Below are positions 52,080-60,952 of a DNA stretch of 64,000 nucleotides, one piece after another; within the stretch, counting starts at the first letter, position 1, and every line of letters starts with the position of its first letter. The stretch covers positions 1 through 64,000 of the forward strand of contig JBBRTV010000025.1 in assembly GCA_038243995.1 (NCBI GenBank). The letters are read 5' to 3'. The notes beneath the pieces are model-generated. The model worked only from the letters and a program-made list of their open reading frames with translations. It made no database searches and was not told where the DNA came from. The translations under genes and the position numbers were made by a program. This stretch comes from Scleromatobacter sp038243995. Lineage in GTDB: Bacteria > Pseudomonadota > Gammaproteobacteria > Burkholderiales > Burkholderiaceae_C.

Positions 52080-54062
52080 TCAAACCGCGGCGGCCGTCTC
52101 GATCGGCAGGTCGATGTGCTCCGACTCGATGCCTACCGGCCCGCGGCGCGCGATGACGGCCAGCGTTTCACACCGCAGCGCGACGTCGGTGATCAGCGAT
52201 TCGATGCGCGCGGATTGCGATTCGACGTCGCTCACGCGTTCCTCGAGGTCGCCCGCGGCCTGCTGGATGCGTTCTAGCGATTCACGACGCTTGCGGAAGC
52301 TGCGTCGGCGATCGCGCAGCTGCGCCTCCATCTGCGCGCTGGCCGACTGGTGCCAGAGCTCGATGTCGCGTGCAGCCGTCTCGAAAACGACGCGCAGCTT
52401 CGATACGAGCATGCGAACGAAGCGCTCCTTGAACGCCGCCGAGGCCATCCGCAGCGTTTCGCTGAGGCCGAAATAGCGGTTGTAGCCGCGTTCGATCGCG
52501 GCCAGCTCCTCGCGGTGGTTGGCAAGCTCGGGCGGCAACGCGATGGACAGCGAGAAGCCGAATTCGGCGTTCAGCTGGCGGAAGGTGCCTTGCAGCATCT
52601 CGCGGGCTTCCGAGGTCGTGACCTCGGCGTCCGACAGCGCGTGCCGCAGCTTGTCGCACATGCCGAGGAAGGCCTGGCGCGCCCCGAGGTGCAGCCAGCC
52701 GGAGTTCAACGCGGTCTGCAGCTGCTTGACTTCTGCGCGGATGCGTTCGCTGGAGAGCTGGTTCTGCGTATCGCGCAGCAAGCGCGTCTGCACCGCGCGC
52801 AGCGCCGTCAGTCGCGTGACGCAACGCTCGAATTCGGAGGCGTCGTCCTGCACGCGATCGAGCAGGTGACGCACGCGGGCGCCGCTCTTGCCGCGCAGTC
52901 CGCGCAGCTCGAGCAGTTGTTCGGAATTCTGACGGCGCTGGTCGCGCAGCCGAGCGTTGACCTGCGCTCGCAGGGCCTCGACGCCCGCGACCACCGCATG
53001 CGTCAGCACCTGCTGGCGCGCCGGCAGCAACTCGTTGGTCAGGGCGGCCTCGAGCATCGGCAGGCGGCTCTTCGCGAGTTCCGCGTCGTTGCCGGTCAGG
53101 CGCGCGTGGAGGGCCTGGCGGGCGGACACCGGGAACACGCGGTCGCGCGGCATCTGCAGCGTATGCGCGGTGATCTCGCACTGCTTCTGGACGGCCGCCT
53201 CGTTCTGCGCCGGCGTCATCAGCGGGTCGGCCAGCATGTCGACCTTGTTGAGGACGACGAAGCACGCCATCGACTGGCCGCCAAGATGCTCGTTCCAGAC
53301 CGAGAGATCGGACTTCGTCACGCCGGCGTCGGCGCCGAGCAGGAACAGCGCGGCGTGCGCGCCGGGCAGCAGGCCCAGCGTCAGCTCGGGTTCGGTGCCG
53401 ATCGCGTTCAGCCCCGGCGTGTCGAGCACCACCAGCCCCCGCGCGAGCAGCGGATGCGGGTAGTTGATCATCGCGTGGCGCCAGGCCGGAACCTCCACGT
53501 GCCCGTCCTGGTCGAGCGGCGGGTTGTCTTCGGGATCGGTCTGCGACCACAGGCCCAGCTCGCGGGCCACATCCGGCGTGACCTTGCGCGTCTGCGTGAC
53601 TTCTGACAGCGCCTCGGCGAGCGCCGCCGGGTCGGACGGATCGAGCGGGACGCGTTTCCAGCCTTCGCGGGCCTGGCGCAGCTCGGTCAGCGACGAGCCG
53701 TCGCGCCGGGTGTCGATCGGCAGCAGGTCGAGCATGGGCTTCTCGCGCTCGTCCCATGCCAGCTCGACCGGGCACATGGTGGTGCGACCGGGCGTGGCGG
53801 GCAGGATGCGACGACCGGTGTCGGCGAAGAAGATCGCGTTGATCAGCTCCGATTTGCCGCGCGAGAACTCGGCGACGAAGGCGACGACCAGCTTGTCGGC
53901 CAGCACGCGTTGGCGCAGCGACTCGGCGATGTCGACCGACGGCGCCGACAGCAGGTCGTTGCTGGTGAAGAACTTCGCGAGGCCGGACAACTCGCGCGCG
54001 ATCGAGTGGCGCCAGTTCGCCAAGGCGTCGAGACCGGGAACCAGCGATTGATCTTTCGTCAT
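52080..54062 (-). CDS. Dynamin-like GTPase
   Basis: 660 residues from ATG 54062. The GTPase domain shows a P-loop VAEFSRGKSELINAI, switch region PGRTTMCPVEL, G3 DTPGLNAIGTEPE and G4 VLNKVD. It is followed by a long helical region (about 370-640) with coiled-coil segments such as RRESLERIQQAAGDLEERVS, as expected for the assembly stalk of bacterial dynamin-like proteins. There is no clear membrane helix, so membrane contact would be peripheral. It is cotranscribed with mutY, while mutM on the same strand lies 262 bp upstream. Function unknown; bacterial relatives act in membrane maintenance or stress. Confidence 0.88.
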   Translation of the reverse strand: MTKDQSLVPGLDALANWRHSIARELSGLAKFFTSNDLLSAPSVDIAESLRQRVLADKLVVAFVAEFSRGKSELINAIFFADTGRRILPATPGRTTMCPVELAWDEREKPMLDLLPIDTRRDGSSLTELRQAREGWKRVPLDPSDPAALAEALSEVTQTRKVTPDVARELGLWSQTDPEDNPPLDQDGHVEVPAWRHAMINYPHPLLARGLVVLDTPGLNAIGTEPELTLGLLPGAHAALFLLGADAGVTKSDLSVWNEHLGGQSMACFVVLNKVDMLADPLMTPAQNEAAVQKQCEITAHTLQMPRDRVFPVSARQALHARLTGNDAELAKSRLPMLEAALTNELLPARQQVLTHAVVAGVEALRAQVNARLRDQRRQNSEQLLELRGLRGKSGARVRHLLDRVQDDASEFERCVTRLTALRAVQTRLLRDTQNQLSSERIRAEVKQLQTALNSGWLHLGARQAFLGMCDKLRHALSDAEVTTSEAREMLQGTFRQLNAEFGFSLSIALPPELANHREELAAIERGYNRYFGLSETLRMASAAFKERFVRMLVSKLRVVFETAARDIELWHQSASAQMEAQLRDRRRSFRKRRESLERIQQAAGDLEERVSDVESQSARIESLITDVALRCETLAVIARRGPVGIESEHIDLPIETAAAV

Positions 54063-54100
54063 GCCCACTCTCGTTTTTCGTCGCGTTGTTCGGCGCTCGT

Positions 54101-54126
54101 CGGCGGCGGCAGTCGGCGGCGGCAGT
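54101..54126. repeat. Perfect 13-bp tandem duplication upstream of the dynamin-like gene
   Basis: CGGCGGCGGCAGT occurs twice in a row, at 54101-54113 and 54114-54126, within the leader or promoter region of the minus-strand dynamin-like gene. It may affect leader structure, but no function can be assigned. Confidence 0.8.
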
Positions 54127-54324
54127 CGGGTCGGGGGTCGGTATTTGTACCCTTGCGGGCGCCGATCGTAGCGCGAAACGTCGGCGCCCATTCGCGGATA
54201 TGCCCGCCAAACGCGCACTATGTCGCAGCGCCACGCCACCAGAGGGGGTTGACACGCGGCCGGGCATCGGTAAAGCGAAACCTCTTGATACAGGACTTGC
54301 GAAACAAGCGCAATTGCGCTGCGC

Positions 54325-55257
54325 TCAACGCTTCTGGCAGGTGCTGCAGAAATAGGTCGACCGCTGGCCCTGCAAGATGCGCTTCACCGGCTTCCCGCAG
54401 GCATTGCACGGCTCGCCGGCGCGCCCGTAGACCTGCGCCTGCTCCTGGTAGTGGCCGGCCGCGCCGTTGGCACTGAAGTCTTTCAGCGTCGTGCCGCCCG
54501 CCTCGATGGCTCGTTTCAGGACCTGGCGCACCGCAGCCAGCAAGCGCGCGGCGCGCGGTGCGCTGACGCGATTCGAGGGCGTACGCGGATCGATGCGGGC
54601 CAGGTGAAGCGCCTCGCACGCGTAGATGTTGCCGGCGCCCACGACGAGCTCGCCCGACAGCAGCGCCGTCTTCACAGGCGCCCGGCGCACTTGCAGCGCC
54701 GCATGGAACCCCTGCTCGTCGAGGGCCGGATCGAAGGGCTCGGGCCCGAGCACCGACAGCAGCTTGCGCGCCGGATCAACCGATCGCGACGCCGACCAGA
54801 CCACCGCGCCGAAGCGACGCGGATCGGTCAGCCACAGGCAACCGCGATCGGTCAGCAGGCGAAAGTGGTCGTACGGCCCGCGCTCGGCCGGGCAGTCGCC
54901 GAACGAGAGCGCTCCGGACATGCCCAGGTGGATCAACAGTCCACCCGCTGGCACCGGCTCCATCACGCCCGCAGGCGGCGGTTCGCCTGCCGATTCGTGC
55001 GGGGCGGGCCAGTCCGCGCCACCGGCCCGGGGCAGGCCCGGCAACCGTGCGCAGACGCCGTCGTCGCGCGACAGCGGCAGCCAGAGATACTTGCCGCGCC
55101 TCGCCATATCACCCGCGACGGTGCCCGCCAGTGCCTGCGGATCGCAGCCCAGCGGCCAGCGCAGCGGCAGTCCGAGTTCGACCGCGCGCACCCGTGCGCC
55201 GAGCAGGCCGCCGGCGACGCTGCGGCGCGTGACTTCTACCTCGGGCAACTCGGGCAT
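54325..55257 (-). CDS. mutM: Formamidopyrimidine-DNA glycosylase MutM
   Basis: 310 residues, longer than the usual 270. The N-terminus MPELPEVEVTRR provides the catalytic proline and glutamate; RRGKYLWLPL contains the conserved lysine; LLIHLGMSGALSF, TDPRRFGAVVW, VVGAGNIYACEAL and GGTTLKDFSANGAAGHY follow. The zinc finger is complete (CNAC ... CSTC with QRSTYFC). Residues about 68-105 form a proline- and glycine-rich insertion absent from the standard enzyme, in a surface loop before the strand LLIHLGMSG. MutM excises 8-oxoguanine and works with MutY. It diverges from the TPR gene. Confidence 0.95.
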   Translation of the reverse strand: MPELPEVEVTRRSVAGGLLGARVRAVELGLPLRWPLGCDPQALAGTVAGDMARRGKYLWLPLSRDDGVCARLPGLPRAGGADWPAPHESAGEPPPAGVMEPVPAGGLLIHLGMSGALSFGDCPAERGPYDHFRLLTDRGCLWLTDPRRFGAVVWSASRSVDPARKLLSVLGPEPFDPALDEQGFHAALQVRRAPVKTALLSGELVVGAGNIYACEALHLARIDPRTPSNRVSAPRAARLLAAVRQVLKRAIEAGGTTLKDFSANGAAGHYQEQAQVYGRAGEPCNACGKPVKRILQGQRSTYFCSTCQKR

Positions 55258-55300
55258 GGTGATGTGGCGAAGCCTAGAATGGATTGGATATGGAGCGGCA

Positions 55301-57328
55301 ATGAGTCAAACACAAGGCGTGAAGCGGATCTCGAACGGCGCGCGCACGCGGCGCGCCGGCACTGCCTGGCGCCGCGCGCTTCTCGGATTCGGGGCCGGCG
55401 TCGCCGCGCACGCCGCCCTGGCGCAGACCGATGTCGTCAACTCCGCCCGGCCGCCCGCCGGCCCCGCGTCGGTGCCGACGATCGCCCAGCCCGCGAAGCC
55501 GCCGGTCGAGAATTCGTATCTCGACGGCCCGCTGTTGTACCAGCTGTTGCTCGCCGAGTTTGCGCGCAATGAAAGCCAGCCTGCGGACGCGGTCGAACTG
55601 ATGCTCGAGGCTGCCCGTCACAACAAGGACGACGTGCTGTTCCGCCGCGCGCTCGAGATCGCGGTCGAAGCCGGCGCCGGCGACAAGGCGCTGTCGATCA
55701 CGAAGACCTGGCGCCAGACGATGCCGAAGTCGACCGAGGCCGTGCGCACGCAGGTGCAACTGCTGTTCGCGCTCGACCGCGTCCCCGAGACGGCCGAACC
55801 GCTCCGGCAGTTGCTCTCCATGAGCACGCCGACCGAACGTGCGGCGTTGATCGCCAGCCTGCCGCGCGCGGCGCAGCGCGCGCAGGACAAGGCGGCGGCT
55901 GCCGAACAGTTCCGCGTCCTCTTGCAACCCTATCTCGACGTTCCCGATACGCGCACGTCCGCGCGTGTCGCGCTCGGACGAATGCGCCTGGCCGAAGGCA
56001 AGCCGGACGCGGCACTCGAGCTCGCAGCCGCCGCGCAGGCGCAGGATCCCAAGGCGCTGGCGCCGGTGCTGCTGGCCCTGGACGTCATGAATGGAGGCTC
56101 CGAGTCCGGCGCCGCGTCGCGCGCCGCCGGTGCCCTGCCTGCAAAGCCGCCTGCCCCGGCCGCCGACCACGGCGCCGCGGCCGAAGCCCTGGTGCGCCGC
56201 TATCTTGCCGAACCGGACGCCGAACCGCTCGTGCGCCAGGCATTCGCCAGCGTCCTCATGAACCAGCAACGCCTGACCGACGCCGCCGACCAGCTCCGCC
56301 TGGCGACCCAGGTCCGCCCGCAACAGGCCCAGCTGTGGCTCGGGCTCGGCGAAATCGAACTCGAGCTGCGCCACCCGGAAGAGGCCGAGACCGCGCTGAA
56401 ACGCGCGCTCGAGATCGTCACCGGGGAAGAGCGCGACTCGCTCGTCGCCGCGAAAGCCGCGTCCGGCGCCGCCGACGACGACGGTGAAACGCCGGACGCC
56501 AGCGACGTCGCCGGCGATGCAGCCGGCGCCGCCGATCAGGCCGCCCCTGCGAACGGCCCGTTGCGCCTGTCCCATATCCAGCTCCAGCTCGCCCGCGCCG
56601 CCGAACAACGCCACGACGACGCGGCAGCCGGCAAGTGGCTGGCGAAGATCGACGCCAAAGACACCGACCTGCAAGTCGTCGCGCTGCGCGCCTCGCTGCT
56701 CGCTCACCGGGGCAAGATGGCCGAAGCACGCGCAATGGTCCGCGGGGCGACGGCCACCACGCCGGCCGAGGTCCGCTACCGCCTGCTGACCGAGGTGCAA
56801 CTGCTGCTGGACGCGAAGAAGCTGGCGGACGCGCGCGGCGTGCTCGCCGCGGCCAACGCCGAGACGCCGGACGACGTCGACCTCATCTACCAGCAGGCCA
56901 TGGTCGACGAGCGCCTGGACAAGCTCGACGAAATGGAGACGCTCCTGCGTCGTATCCTGGTATTGCAGCCGAACAATTCACAGGCACTGAATGCGCTGGG
57001 CTACTCGCTCGCCGACCGCAACCTGCGTCTCGACGAGGCGCTCGGCCTGGTCAGGCAGGCCCACGAGCTGTCGCCGGCCGACCCATTCATCGTCGACAGT
57101 CTCGGCTGGGTGCTGTATCGAATGGGCCGGTACGACGAGGCGGCCAGGCTGCTCAACCAGGCGTATTCATCGCGCAAGGACACCGAGATCGCGGCCCACC
57201 TGGGCGAGGTCCTGTGGGCCGACGGCAAGCGCGACGAGGCCATGCAGGTGCTGCGCGACGCGCACCGGCGCGACGCCGCCAACGAAGTCCTCAAGCAGAC
57301 GATGGCGCGGCTGAAGGTCGCGCCCTGA
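55301..57328 (+). CDS. Exported tetratricopeptide repeat protein
   Basis: 675 residues from ATG 55301, behind a GGAG ribosome binding site. A basic N-terminus and a hydrophobic stretch (ALLGFGAGVAAHAALAQ) indicate export. The remainder is a series of TPR-like helical pairs, e.g. AELMLEAARHNKDDVLFRRA-type units, VRPQQAQLWLGLGEIELELR, LQPNNSQALNALGYSLADRN and DPFIVDSLGWVLYRMGRYDE. An acidic alanine-rich spacer interrupts the repeats near residues 390-425. The gene sits directly before lolB, a conserved arrangement in betaproteobacteria, suggesting a link with outer-membrane biogenesis, though the function is not established. Confidence 0.88.
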   Translation: MSQTQGVKRISNGARTRRAGTAWRRALLGFGAGVAAHAALAQTDVVNSARPPAGPASVPTIAQPAKPPVENSYLDGPLLYQLLLAEFARNESQPADAVELMLEAARHNKDDVLFRRALEIAVEAGAGDKALSITKTWRQTMPKSTEAVRTQVQLLFALDRVPETAEPLRQLLSMSTPTERAALIASLPRAAQRAQDKAAAAEQFRVLLQPYLDVPDTRTSARVALGRMRLAEGKPDAALELAAAAQAQDPKALAPVLLALDVMNGGSESGAASRAAGALPAKPPAPAADHGAAAEALVRRYLAEPDAEPLVRQAFASVLMNQQRLTDAADQLRLATQVRPQQAQLWLGLGEIELELRHPEEAETALKRALEIVTGEERDSLVAAKAASGAADDDGETPDASDVAGDAAGAADQAAPANGPLRLSHIQLQLARAAEQRHDDAAAGKWLAKIDAKDTDLQVVALRASLLAHRGKMAEARAMVRGATATTPAEVRYRLLTEVQLLLDAKKLADARGVLAAANAETPDDVDLIYQQAMVDERLDKLDEMETLLRRILVLQPNNSQALNALGYSLADRNLRLDEALGLVRQAHELSPADPFIVDSLGWVLYRMGRYDEAARLLNQAYSSRKDTEIAAHLGEVLWADGKRDEAMQVLRDAHRRDAANEVLKQTMARLKVAP

Positions 57329-57339
57329 AGCCTGCCGGG

Positions 57340-57978
57340 ATGCCCATGCTTCGCGCAAACGCAGGCGCTCGCCTCGCCGGGCGGTATCCGCGCCGTGGAG
57401 GCGCCGTCCTGGTCGCGCTGCTGCTCCAGGCCTGCGCGACGCATCCGCCGCCGCTGCCCGGTGCGGTGTACAGCGGCCGGCTCGCGGTGCGCAGCGATGC
57501 GGGCGGCGCCCAGGCCGCGCGGGCCGTGAGCGGCCAGTTCGAACTGAGCGGCAACTCGTCCAGCGGCCAGCTGATCCTCACCAGCCCGATCGGCACCACG
57601 GTCGCGCGTGCGCGCTGGGCCCGCCCGCGGGGTGCTCAAGGCGAACCGTCCGAGATCGAACTCGAGGCGGACGGCCGCACTTCCCGCTTCGACACGCTGG
57701 AAGCCATGATGCAACAGGCGCTGGGCGACCAGCTCCCGCTCGCGGCGATGTTCGACTGGCTCGCCGGCCGTCCGTGGCCGAACGCCCCGGCGACTCGCGA
57801 CGCGGCCGGCACGTCGTTCGAACAGCTCGGCTGGCACGTCGACCTCAGCCAGTTCGCGGACGCGCGCCTCATCGCCGCCGAGCGTCCGCAGCCGACTCCG
57901 GCGTTGCACGTGCGCGTCAAGCTCGATGCCCCGGACATCGCCGCCCCCCCCGCCGACCCCGCCGCGGCCGCCCAGTGA
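57340..57978 (+). CDS. lolB: Outer-membrane lipoprotein receptor LolB
   Basis: 212 residues from ATG 57340 (57346 is an alternative). The signal peptide ends in a lipobox, VALLLQACAT, so the protein is itself a lipoprotein. The mature part shows YSGRLAVRSDAGG, VSGQFELSGNSSSGQLILTS and PIGTTVARARW, the beta-barrel pattern of LolB, and the conserved AMFDWLAGRPWP loop. LolB accepts lipoproteins from LolA and inserts them in the outer membrane. It has an unusually long C-terminal alanine/proline tail. It lies between the TPR gene and ispE. Confidence 0.92.
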   Translation: MPMLRANAGARLAGRYPRRGGAVLVALLLQACATHPPPLPGAVYSGRLAVRSDAGGAQAARAVSGQFELSGNSSSGQLILTSPIGTTVARARWARPRGAQGEPSEIELEADGRTSRFDTLEAMMQQALGDQLPLAAMFDWLAGRPWPNAPATRDAAGTSFEQLGWHVDLSQFADARLIAAERPQPTPALHVRVKLDAPDIAAPPADPAAAAQ

Positions 57979-57988
57979 TCGCGCCGCC

Positions 57989-58864
57989 ATGCCGCTGAAA
58001 GCTCTCTACGACCTGCCCGCCCCCGCCAAGCTGAACCTGTTCCTCCACATCACGGGTCGTCGGGCAGACGGCTATCACCTGTTGCAGTCCGTCTTCGTCC
58101 TGATCGACTGGGCGGACACGCTGCACGTCGAACGGCGCGACGACGGCCTCCTGCGCCGCCACGACCTCGGGCCCGCGCTGCCGGCCGACGACCTCTCCCT
58201 GCGTGCGGCCCACGCGCTGCAGCAGGCCAGCGGCAGCTCCCTGGGAGCGGACATCTCGGTGCTGAAGACCGTCCCGTGGGGCGCGGGGATGGGCGGTGGC
58301 AGCTCGGACGCCGCCACGGTGCTGCTGGCGTTGAACCGCCTCTGGAACCTGAACTGGCCGCGCAAGCGCCTGCTGGAACTCGCGACTCCGCTGGGCGCCG
58401 ACGTGCCCTTCTTCGTCGGCGGCGAGAACGCGTTTGTCGAGGGCATCGGCGAGATCCTCACGCCGATCGCCTGGAGCCCGCGGCGCTACGCGGTCGTGAA
58501 ACCGATGCAATCCCTGGCGACCGCCGGCATCTTTTCTCATCCAGACTTGGCACGCGACACAGAGCCTGCTACACTAGTAGGCTCTCTTGCACACTTGAAT
58601 GCAGAGTTCGTTCCGGCGTTCGGCCATAACGATCTTCAACCGGTGGCCCAGGCCTTGTGCCCGCCCATCGAGCAGGTCGCGACATGGCTGGATGAACGCT
58701 TCGGCAACAGCCGTATGACCGGATCGGGCAGCGCAGTCTTCGCGAATGTGTGCGGGAACGACGCGGAAGGCGTGGCATGGCCGCAGGGTGATCTACCCGC
58801 AGGCTGGGTCGGCCGGATGTGCCGCAGTCTGCCCCGGCATCCCATGCGGGACTGGGCTGATTGA
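57989..58864 (+). CDS. ispE: 4-diphosphocytidyl-2-C-methyl-D-erythritol kinase
   Basis: 291 residues from ATG 57989. GHMP-kinase motifs: PAPAKLNLFLHITGRRADGY at the N-terminus, LKTVPWGAGMGGGSSDAATV with the phosphate-binding glycine-rich loop, PLGADVPFFVGG, and the C-terminal GSGSAVFANV. It performs the ATP-dependent step of the MEP isoprenoid pathway. It starts ten bases after the lolB stop and is followed by tRNA-Gln and prs, a gene order widely kept in beta- and gammaproteobacteria. Confidence 0.97.
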   Translation: MPLKALYDLPAPAKLNLFLHITGRRADGYHLLQSVFVLIDWADTLHVERRDDGLLRRHDLGPALPADDLSLRAAHALQQASGSSLGADISVLKTVPWGAGMGGGSSDAATVLLALNRLWNLNWPRKRLLELATPLGADVPFFVGGENAFVEGIGEILTPIAWSPRRYAVVKPMQSLATAGIFSHPDLARDTEPATLVGSLAHLNAEFVPAFGHNDLQPVAQALCPPIEQVATWLDERFGNSRMTGSGSAVFANVCGNDAEGVAWPQGDLPAGWVGRMCRSLPRHPMRDWAD

Positions 58865-58907
58865 GACAAGGTTTGCAGGGTTCGGCTGTCACGGCCGGAT
58901 CCGGTGT

Positions 58908-58984
58908 AGGGGAGTCGCCAAGTTGGTTAAGGCATCGGATTTTGATTCCGACATGCGAAGGTTCGAATCCTTCTTCCCCTGCCA
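58908..58984 (+). tRNA. tRNA-Gln (TTG anticodon)
   Basis: A complete 77-nt cloverleaf. The acceptor stem pairs AGGGGAG with TTCCCCT (one G-U pair), the anticodon stem-loop is TCGGATTTTGATTCCGA with anticodon TTG, the T arm is GAAGGTTCGAATCCTTC, the discriminator is G and CCA is encoded (58982-58984). It lies between ispE and prs, its usual place in this gene cluster. Confidence 0.97.
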
Positions 58985-59087
58985 AATGTTCAGATCCCGG
59001 CCTCCGAAGGCCGCGGTTTTCCAGGCCGGTCGCCAATGACCGGCGCTGCCGGCCTCGATGCGCACCGCCCCTCACGGAGTCCCCGAC

Positions 59088-60050
59088 GTGCTGTTCAACA
59101 CGGTCCTGTTCACAGGCAACGCGAACCCTGTGCTGGCGCAGGAAATTGCCACCCAGCTCGGATCCGAGCTCGGCAAGGCGAAAGTCGGCCGGTTCTCCGA
59201 CGGTGAATGCGACGTCGAGATCCACCAGAACGTCCGCGCCCGCGACGTCTTCGTGATCCAGTCGACCGGCGCGCCGACGAACGAGAACGTGATGGAGCTG
59301 CTGATCATGGTCGATGCGTTGAAGCGCGCCAGCGCGCGCCGCATCACCGCCGTGATCCCGTATTTCGGTTACGCCCGTCAGGATCGCCGCTCGCGTTCGA
59401 CGCGCGTGCCGATCAGCGCGAAGGTCGTCGCCAACCTGCTGCAGACCGTCGGCGTCGAGCGCCTGCTCACGATGGATCTGCACGCCGACCAGATCCAGGG
59501 CTTCTTCGACATCCCGGTCGACAACATCTACGCGTCGCCGGTGCTGCTGACCGACGTCAAGTCGAAGAACTACCAGGATCTCGTGGTCGTCTCGCCCGAC
59601 GTCGGTGGCGTCGTCCGCGCCCGCGCGCTCGCCAAGCAGCTCGGCTGCGACCTGGCGATCATCGACAAGCGCCGTCCGAAGGCCAACGTCTCCGAAGTGA
59701 TGCACGTCATCGGCGACATCGACGGCCGCAACTGCGTGATCATGGACGACATGATCGACACCGCCGGCACGCTCGTGAAGGCGGCCGAAGTGCTGAAGGA
59801 TCGCGGCGCGAAGAGCGTCTATGCCTATTGCACGCACCCGGTGTTCTCGGGTCCGGCCGTCGAACGCATCAAGAATTCCGCGCTCGACGAAGTCGTGATC
59901 ACGAACACGCTGCCGCTGAGCGATGCCGGCAAGGCCTGCAAGAAGATCCGGTCGCTGTCGGTCGCCTTCCTGTTCGCCGAGACCATCCGCCGCATCTCCG
60001 ATGGCGAGTCGGTCACCTCTCTCTTTGCGGAACAGAACAACAACTTCTGA
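59088..60050 (+). CDS. prs: Ribose-phosphate pyrophosphokinase
   Basis: 320 residues from GTG 59088, chosen because ACGGAG lies seven to ten bases upstream and the length then matches the family; ATG 59058 would add ten residues without homology. Signatures: LFTGNANPVLAQEIATQLG, RFSDGECDVEIHQNVR, PYFGYARQDRR, the flexible loop, LLTMDLHADQIQGFF and the PRPP-binding VIMDDMIDTAGTLVKAA. Prs converts ribose 5-phosphate and ATP to PRPP for nucleotide, histidine and tryptophan synthesis. It uses the same metabolite that rbsK produces. Confidence 0.97.
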   Translation: MLFNTVLFTGNANPVLAQEIATQLGSELGKAKVGRFSDGECDVEIHQNVRARDVFVIQSTGAPTNENVMELLIMVDALKRASARRITAVIPYFGYARQDRRSRSTRVPISAKVVANLLQTVGVERLLTMDLHADQIQGFFDIPVDNIYASPVLLTDVKSKNYQDLVVVSPDVGGVVRARALAKQLGCDLAIIDKRRPKANVSEVMHVIGDIDGRNCVIMDDMIDTAGTLVKAAEVLKDRGAKSVYAYCTHPVFSGPAVERIKNSALDEVVITNTLPLSDAGKACKKIRSLSVAFLFAETIRRISDGESVTSLFAEQNNNF

Positions 60051-60154
60051 GTCGCATTCCCCGATCCTTCGGCCGTCCGCCCACGAGCGGAGAAGCGGTG
60101 GCTGGATCGTCTTTACCGGGCGCCTGGTCGCGGGCCCCAATATTGGAGTACCAC

Positions 60155-60832
60155 ATGAAATTCGCAGCTTTCGAGCGCAGCCTGCAGGGGACCGGAGCGA
60201 GCCGCCGCCTGCGCCTGTCCGGCAAGGTTCCCGGCATCGTCTACGGTGCAGGCGAGCCGCAGATGATCGAACTCGATCACAACGCTCTCTACTTCGCGCT
60301 GAAGAAGGAAGCCTTCCACTCGTCCATCCTCGAGATGGAACTGGGTGGCAAGACCTCGCAGGTGCTGCTGCGCGACTTCCAGATGCATGCCTGGAAGCAG
60401 ATCGTCCAGCACATCGACTTCCAGCGCGTCGACGCGACGACCCGCCTGCGCAAGAAGGTGCCCCTGCACTTCTCGAACGAAGAGAACTCGCCGGCAGTCA
60501 AGGTCGACAACTCCGTCGTCAACCACGTCGCGACCGAAGTCGAGATCGAGTGCCTGGCCACCGCGCTGCCGGAATTCGTCGCCGTCGACCTGGGCGACCT
60601 GGTCAAGGGCAAGTCGCTGCACGTGTCCGACCTGAAGTTCCCGGCCGGCATCAAGGCGGTCAAGCACGGCACGCAGAACCCGGTCGTCGTCTCCGTCACG
60701 GAAGCGAAGGCCGAGGAAGTCGAAGCGGTCGTCGAAGTCGTCGCCGCTCCGGTCAAGGGCAAGGGCGGCAAGGCCGCTCCGGCCAAGGCCGCTGCGCCGG
60801 CCGCTGCCGCCCCGGCTGCCAAGAAGAAGTGA
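60155..60832 (+). CDS. rplY: Ribosomal protein bL25 (Ctc/TL5 long form)
   Basis: 225 residues from ATG 60155. The N-terminal 5S rRNA-binding domain reads FERSLQGTGASRRLRLSGKV and PGIVYGAG; LLRDFQMHAWKQIVQHIDFQ marks the end of that domain. The C-terminal TL5-type domain includes VEIECLATALPEFVAVDL and LHVSDLKFPAGI. The tail is rich in lysine and alanine and is likely flexible. It follows prs by about 104 bp and ends with a strong intrinsic terminator. In many relatives pth comes next, which is not the case here. Confidence 0.96.
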   Translation: MKFAAFERSLQGTGASRRLRLSGKVPGIVYGAGEPQMIELDHNALYFALKKEAFHSSILEMELGGKTSQVLLRDFQMHAWKQIVQHIDFQRVDATTRLRKKVPLHFSNEENSPAVKVDNSVVNHVATEVEIECLATALPEFVAVDLGDLVKGKSLHVSDLKFPAGIKAVKHGTQNPVVVSVTEAKAEEVEAVVEVVAAPVKGKGGKAAPAKAAAPAAAAPAAKKK

Positions 60833-60867
60833 TCTCGCGCGGCGACGGCCGCATCGAGTTCCCTGTG

Positions 60868-60895
60868 AAAAGCCCCGCTTCGGCGGGGCTTTTTC
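60868..60895 (+). terminator. Strong intrinsic terminator after rplY
   Basis: An 8-bp stem AGCCCCGC / GCGGGGCT with a TTCG tetraloop (60871-60890) is preceded by AAA and followed by TTTT. It begins about 35 bases after the rplY stop codon and should end the ispE-prs-rplY transcript. It also works in part on the minus strand. Confidence 0.93.
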
Positions 60896-60952
60896 GTTGC
60901 TGCGGGTGTCATCACGCTGAAGACCAACACCGTTGGTCTTCGATGACTTACG

